DNA from: Methanobrevibacter ruminantium M1
GTDB lineage: Archaea > Methanobacteriota > Methanobacteria > Methanobacteriales > Methanobacteriaceae
DNA length: 64,000 nucleotides
Direction: 5' to 3'
Assembly (NCBI RefSeq): GCF_000024185.1
Contig: NC_013790.1
Coordinates: 2,645,613 to 2,709,612, forward strand
This document shows positions 59,989 through 64,000 of the stretch, one piece after another (the stretch's first letter is position 1; each line of letters starts with the position of its first letter). A program made the translations under genes and the position numbers. The notes beneath the pieces are model-generated. The model made no database searches, was not told the DNA's origin, and worked only from the letters and a program-made list of their open reading frames with translations.

Positions 59989-61548
59989 CTATTTAAATGG
60001 ATTAGACTCTGTATAAGCCTTTCCATCCACATAAAGAGTGTGTCCATTATAATCTATATCTCCATTATTCTCCAATGAGCTAAGGTGACTGTCTCCATCC
60101 AATGTCCAATCAGAATCTGAATCAATGACAAGATTAGTCTCTCCAAAGTCATCGTCTGGATTTACAGCTCCTATAAAGCTGGTTGAAGCCAAGCTCATAT
60201 TCAATGAACTGATGGAATCAACAAAGACATCCCCATCAAGAATCTCATCACTTGCATCAAACTCAAGCTCACCGCCATTGGATCCTACAGTTCCCCATTG
60301 GCTTTGACCGGAAACATTCAAAAGAACACCGCTTCCGAAATTAAGTTCTGTGCTTGCAAGCTTGACAATGGCCTTTGTATTGGTAACATGGAACATAGGA
60401 GCAGTCTTATAGTATTCGGAATCCTCTTCTATGGACAAAACGCAACAGTTTGCATCAAAAAGAGAGGTTCCTACATCAGCATCTCCGCTCATGCTTTGAT
60501 AGATGAACACTCCTCCTAGATCAACATATTCTCCATTATCTTCCCTATTTCCTCCTGCACCTGCAGAGAACTCACAGTTTGATAGCGCAATGCTGTTTTT
60601 TCCCTCTATGCAGGCAATCTGGGAGACATGGGCACAGCCTTCGGAATTGTCAGCTGTAATGTTTCCTGTTGAATAGATGATTGGAGAGCCTCTTCCGCTT
60701 TTCTCATCCACTCCAGTATTCAATATGCAGTTTTTCACATGGACTTCACCTTCGCCTCTGTCTGTTGCAAGAGCCGCACAGCTTTGGCCATCTGTATTGA
60801 TTTCAACATCTGAAGCAATAATCTTTCCTCCAAAGGTTGCATCCAATCCGCGGGACTTGTCTCCATGTGTGGTGATTCGGACATTTGAGATGTCTGCACT
60901 TGAACTTCCTTCCACATCAGAGGAGCTAGCGCCTGGAGCAGGCATAGATTGATTTCCATCGCTAAGGGCACCTTTACCTCCTGAAGAACCGCCATATACA
61001 GAAGGTCCATCCTCAACAGGCTTTTCAGGAGGAACACCACCAGGCTCTTCAGCATCACTCTTTCCATCATGACGTTCAGTGGAATCAACAATAGGGCTGC
61101 CAGAAGAGGATGAAGAATTTGAATTAGAATCAGAAACAGCATTTGTTACAAATACTCCATTGGATCCTTTAGAATTAGTCTCTATTTCAACATCAGATAA
61201 TTCTACACTTCCATTTGAATTTACAAGAACTGCAGAATTAATCCCATAAAAGTCTGCATCATCTCCAGAGCTTCCAGTGTCTCCAGTCTTATTTACAATT
61301 GAATTGCTTAATCTTAAGCTATAATTTTTAACCAAAACCACATTCTCATCAGAAGCCGAAGAATTATAATAGCCCTTTGAAGCAGTGATATCTTCAGAGT
61401 CAACGATTAAGCTTCCCCTATCCTCGAGATCAATTGCATTCAAACTAAAAGTAGCAATATCCGCTATCTGCATATTGCTAGCTGCAAATACACCTCCACA
61501 TAATATTAATATGATTGCAATAGCTGCAATTAAAATTTCCTTTCTCAT
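59989..61548 (-). CDS. Secreted beta-helix (adhesin-like) protein inside biotin cluster
   Basis: This 519-residue exported protein has a signal peptide MRKEILIAAIAIILILCGGV then A-A-S-N. Beta-helix-like repeats follow, with S-N-x-x-V-E/L-S-D-V-E-I/N-T patterns, interrupted by a Ser/Gly/Pro/Glu linker (about 160-220, with P-P-E-K-P-V-E-D-G-P). The C-terminal strands resemble the polysaccharide-binding beta-solenoid proteins of gut microbes (G-V-L-L-N-V-S-G-Q-S-Q-W-G and I-D-Y-N-G-H-T-L-Y-V-D-G-K). There is no C-terminal anchor. ATG 61548 is chosen for the signal peptide; ATG 61587 would add a second hydrophobic stretch. Neither has a clear ribosome-binding site. Function is unknown. Confidence 0.75.
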   Translation of the reverse strand: MRKEILIAAIAIILILCGGVFAASNMQIADIATFSLNAIDLEDRGSLIVDSEDITASKGYYNSSASDENVVLVKNYSLRLSNSIVNKTGDTGSSGDDADFYGINSAVLVNSNGSVELSDVEIETNSKGSNGVFVTNAVSDSNSNSSSSSGSPIVDSTERHDGKSDAEEPGGVPPEKPVEDGPSVYGGSSGGKGALSDGNQSMPAPGASSSDVEGSSSADISNVRITTHGDKSRGLDATFGGKIIASDVEINTDGQSCAALATDRGEGEVHVKNCILNTGVDEKSGRGSPIIYSTGNITADNSEGCAHVSQIACIEGKNSIALSNCEFSAGAGGNREDNGEYVDLGGVFIYQSMSGDADVGTSLFDANCCVLSIEEDSEYYKTAPMFHVTNTKAIVKLASTELNFGSGVLLNVSGQSQWGTVGSNGGELEFDASDEILDGDVFVDSISSLNMSLASTSFIGAVNPDDDFGETNLVIDSDSDWTLDGDSHLSSLENNGDIDYNGHTLYVDGKAYTESNPFK

Positions 61549-61804
61549 AAATTTTAATAAGATAATTAAAAATATAAATTTTGTCATTTAACTGCCAAAA
61601 GAGAAAATTTTAAAAAACTGAATTTTATTTTCTATAAAATCAAAGTAAAAGATATCAAAAAAATGATTTTTGCAATAAAAATGATGGTGGAAAAAATAGA
61701 AGAAAAATTTTAATTAATATAATTAAAAAATCGGATAATTAAAAGTAATAATAGGAAAATAAGTACAATAATTATAATAGTAATAATTAAAATAATAAAA
61801 AGGA

Positions 61805-62503
61805 TTATTTAAAATAATTCATTAGAACATCTAACTGTACATCAAGTGATAAATTTTTATCATTTTTGTAGATTTTTGCAATGACATCCACTCCACCAAG
61901 CTCTTCAATCATCTTGAGATTATCATTTTCCATAGGCATGTCCTTAAAATTGTTTAGAAGAATTCCGCAAACTTGAATATCCCTATTTTTCAAATAATCC
62001 ACTGTTGTTATTACAGAGTTTATTGTTCCAAGCCCTGCGTCTGCAACCAGAAGGACATTAAGGTCAAGACACTTGATTATGTCTTCAAGCAAGATATTGC
62101 TTTTGCATCCTTGCCCATCATAGCGAATAGGGCAGACTATGCCCCCGCTTCCTTCCATGACTATATAATCGTACTTCTTTGAAACTTCTTCGTATGCATG
62201 CTTGACTTTGTCCAGTTCAACAGGATTTCCTTCAATTTGGCTTGCAAGATGTGGAGAAACTGCTGTTTCATATATGTATGGAACCAAAAAGTCTGTATCC
62301 TCTTCAAGGCCAGCCATATTTATCACTTCAACAGCATCTCCAGGAATCAGTTTGCCTTCATTGTCCCTTATAGCGCCGCTTAAGGCTGCCTTAAAGTAGC
62401 TTGCATTGTAGCCATTGTCTCTTATGTACTTTAACAATAAGCCAGTTACATAAGTCTTTCCAACATCTGTGCCAGTTCCCAGTACGAATAGTCCTTTTGA
62501 CAT
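61805..62503 (-). CDS. bioD: Dethiobiotin synthetase
   Basis: This 232-residue ATP-dependent enzyme closes the ureido ring of DAPA with CO2. The P-loop V-L-G-T-G-T-D-V-G-K-T-Y-V is at the N-terminus, then AYFKAALSG, M-E-G-S-G-G-I-V-C-P and V-L-L-V-A-D-A-G-L-G-T-I-N. ATG 62503 is chosen because M-S-K-G-L-F-V-L-G is the normal family start and GGTG lies upstream. An in-frame start at 62605 would prepend a Phe/Tyr-rich stretch that is only non-coding A/T DNA. It follows bioB by 112 bp on the same strand. Confidence 0.96.
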   Translation of the reverse strand: MSKGLFVLGTGTDVGKTYVTGLLLKYIRDNGYNASYFKAALSGAIRDNEGKLIPGDAVEVINMAGLEEDTDFLVPYIYETAVSPHLASQIEGNPVELDKVKHAYEEVSKKYDYIVMEGSGGIVCPIRYDGQGCKSNILLEDIIKCLDLNVLLVADAGLGTINSVITTVDYLKNRDIQVCGILLNNFKDMPMENDNLKMIEELGGVDVIAKIYKNDKNLSLDVQLDVLMNYFK

Positions 62504-62615
62504 CTTTACACCTATAAAAAAATAAAATAATAAATAATGATAGAAAAAATAAAAAAATACAGATTCATTGAGAAAGAAAATTATCAAATCCAAATATCTA
62601 TCCAAATATCAATAA

Positions 62616-63596
62616 TTAAGCATCAATTGAATAAGTTATCTCAAATCCAAGCTCTTCAAGTAGTTTAAAGTCTTCTTCAAGTTCCACACCACTTGTTGTC
62701 AGCATATTTCCAAGTATTGCTGCATTTGCACCTGATTGGAATGCCTTTCTGCCATTGTCTCCAAGGAGGGTCCTTCCTCCAGCCATTCTAATGAATGCAT
62801 CGGGATTTATGAAGCGGAATATTGCAATAAGCCTGCAGACCTCATCATTGGAAAGAATCTTATTATTCTCTACAGGAGTTCCCTTTATCGGATTTAAAAC
62901 ATTTATAGGAATTGACTTGACTCCAAGATCCCTTAACTGAATTGCAAGATCTATCCTATCTTCAAAGCTCTCTCCCATTCCAAATATTCCTCCGCTGCAG
63001 ACCATAAGATTTTTGTCTTTTATAAGATCAATGGTATCCAGCTTTTCATCATAGGAATGGGTTGTGCATATATTTGAAAAATAATCCCTTGAACTTTCAA
63101 GATTGTTGTGAATTCGTTCAACATTCAGATTCTTAAGAGTGCTTATCTGCTCTTCGCTTAAAAGCCCTAATGAAAGGCATAAATGGAATTCATCAGTTCT
63201 ATCCTTGTTCAATTGCTCTAATGCAGAAACAACTATATCAAATTCCTTATCCCTTATCTTTCTGCCTGATGCAACATAAGAGATTCGCTTGAAACCTGCA
63301 TCCAAAAGGGAGTTGCTCTTACCTACTAGCTCTTCCTTTGATAGGAATGGATATATATCTATATCTGTATCATAATGATTGGATTGAGCACAGAATTTAC
63401 AGTCTTCACTGCATCTGCCGTTTTTTACATTGATTAATGTGCATACATCAAACTTGTTGCTGCAAAAGAATTCTCTGATTTCATTTGCTGCATCTGAAAG
63501 TTCATCTAATGGAACATCAAGCAAATTCAATGCATCTTCTTTAGTGACTTTGTAATTATTCAATACTTTGTCCTTAAGCTCGATAATATTATACAT
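62616..63596 (-). CDS. bioB: Biotin synthase
   Basis: This 326-residue radical-SAM enzyme inserts sulfur into dethiobiotin. The [4Fe-4S]/SAM motif is C-S-E-D-C-K-F-C-A-Q-S near 61-71. N-V-K-N-G-R-C precedes it; H-N-L-E-S-S-R-D-Y-F and C-S-G-G-I-F-G-M-G-E-S follow, with the [2Fe-2S]-region Arg in F-I-R-M-A-G-G-R. It is first gene of the minus-strand bio cluster; bioD follows by 112 bp. An inverted repeat lies about 55 bp upstream. No bioF or bioW is seen in the window. Confidence 0.97.
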   Translation of the reverse strand: MYNIIELKDKVLNNYKVTKEDALNLLDVPLDELSDAANEIREFFCSNKFDVCTLINVKNGRCSEDCKFCAQSNHYDTDIDIYPFLSKEELVGKSNSLLDAGFKRISYVASGRKIRDKEFDIVVSALEQLNKDRTDEFHLCLSLGLLSEEQISTLKNLNVERIHNNLESSRDYFSNICTTHSYDEKLDTIDLIKDKNLMVCSGGIFGMGESFEDRIDLAIQLRDLGVKSIPINVLNPIKGTPVENNKILSNDEVCRLIAIFRFINPDAFIRMAGGRTLLGDNGRKAFQSGANAAILGNMLTTSGVELEEDFKLLEELGFEITYSIDA

Positions 63597-63649
63597 GCTT
63601 TTACCTATTTAATTTTAAATTAAATATCTACTATTAATTAATTTAATGC

Positions 63650-63685
63650 TATTTCGATGATATTTGATTAAAATAAATCGAAATA
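63650..63685. promoter_or_regulatory. Inverted repeat upstream of bioB, possible biotin operator
   Basis: TATTTCGAT (63650-63658) and ATCGAAATA (63677-63685) are perfect 9-bp inverted arms separated by 18 bp, about 54 bp upstream of the bioB start. This arm/spacer layout is like that of BirA-type biotin operators, though the sequence differs from the bacterial consensus. Confidence 0.45.
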
Positions 63686-63952
63686 TTTTAAAATTAAACA
63701 TTTCAATCCTAATCATATAATCATGACTTATTATAAGCCCATTTATACTTTATTTAATCTAATAAATAAATATTTAGAAAATATATTAAAAAGAAAAAAA
63801 TAGTTAGATGAGCAAAATAAGGAGTAACAATGTTTAAAATAATTAAAAAGTAGATAAATAGACTTAAAATGAGAAAAAAGAGAGTAAAAAGATAGGATAA
63901 GATATAATACCTTAAATAAATATCATGATTAAAACATACGCATAAATAAAAA

Positions 63953-63993
63953 TTTTGGTCAAGGTTTTTTGGCCGAAGGCCAAAAAAGCTTGA
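63953..63993 (-). repeat. Dispersed hairpin repeat, copy 2
   Basis: Inverted copy of the element after leuS. TTTTTTGGCC (63965-63974), GAA and GGCCAAAAAA (63978-63987) form a 10-bp stem. Flanks AAAATTTTGGTCAAGG and GCTTGAT match the other copy. The gene it would terminate lies outside the window. Confidence 0.85.
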
Positions 63994-64000
63994 TTAGAGC

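Larger units (their letters stand above)
63597..64000. other. Intergenic upstream of bioB to window end
   Basis: Holds the bioB leader and promoter, the inverted repeat at 63650-63685, A/T-rich DNA, and the second copy of the dispersed hairpin element at the end. No gene is seen. Confidence 0.45.

Overview
The window is AT-rich DNA from a methanogenic archaeon of the order Methanobacteriales, most likely a gut Methanobrevibacter. The grounds are a complete F420-reducing hydrogenase operon (frhADGB), a formate-dehydrogenase-like/MvhD operon, archaeal-type leuS, type II methionine aminopeptidase, endonuclease Q, split-domain archaeal glutamate synthase, initiator tRNA with A1:U72, and very large secreted parallel-beta-helix adhesin-like proteins (ALPs). 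Species cannot be fixed from sequence alone.

Layout. 0.5-18.7 kb: three huge ALP genes on the minus strand (1164, 1684 and 2968 aa). 19.1 kb: initiator tRNA-Met. 19.5-20.4 kb: two small membrane/coiled-coil proteins in one operon. 20.6-21.8 kb: four 53-bp hairpin repeats, then map. 22-26.4 kb: a fourth ALP. 26.7-27.9 kb: eleven 19-bp repeats, then an Rpn-like nuclease gene. 28.3-31.8 kb: frhADGB. 32.4 kb: eight 15-bp repeats. 32.9-34.3 kb: two paralogous small secreted proteins. 34.5-34.8 kb: tRNA-Arg(UCU) and tRNA-Arg(CCU). 34.9-37.4 kb: divergent DNA-repair pair (endonuclease Q and Tag), then a DUF2115 protein. 37.6-40.0 kb: an ArsA/Get3 ATPase, then a probable operon of a proteasome-like Ntn hydrolase with two tiny paralogous proteins. 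41.1-43.8 kb: FdhA-like, FdhB-like and MvhD. 45.1-48.0 kb: leuS. 48.8-57.9 kb: nitrogen region, with glnA behind a strong NrpR-type operator, four genes for a split glutamate synthase, and a PEP/pyruvate-binding protein. 58.3-63.6 kb: biotin genes bioA, bioD and bioB on the minus strand, with a secreted beta-helix protein between bioD and bioA.

How the genes fit together. Frh supplies F420H2 from H2. Glutamine synthetase and a glutamate synthase assembled from glutaminase, GXGXG, F420-type beta and ferredoxin/FMN subunits suggest an F420H2-driven GS/GOGAT route. The FdhA-like/FdhB-like/MvhD set looks like an electron-transfer module for heterodisulfide reductase. Its FdhA-like member is short and lacks the catalytic Cys/Sec region.

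Most striking observations: (1) the F420-type beta subunit in the glutamate synthase operon is circularly permuted (C domain, then ferredoxin, then N domain) relative to the FrhB and FdhB-like proteins in this same window; (2) the Ntn hydrolase/two-microprotein operon; (3) FrhG carries an N-terminal extension of about 90 residues with an amphipathic helix; (4) there are many short tandem repeat arrays directly upstream of genes. Starts were revised where ribosome-binding sites or family alignment argued for it (frhA, frhD, glnA, bioD, the Ntn hydrolase, the FdhA-like and FdhB-like genes, the Rpn-like gene).
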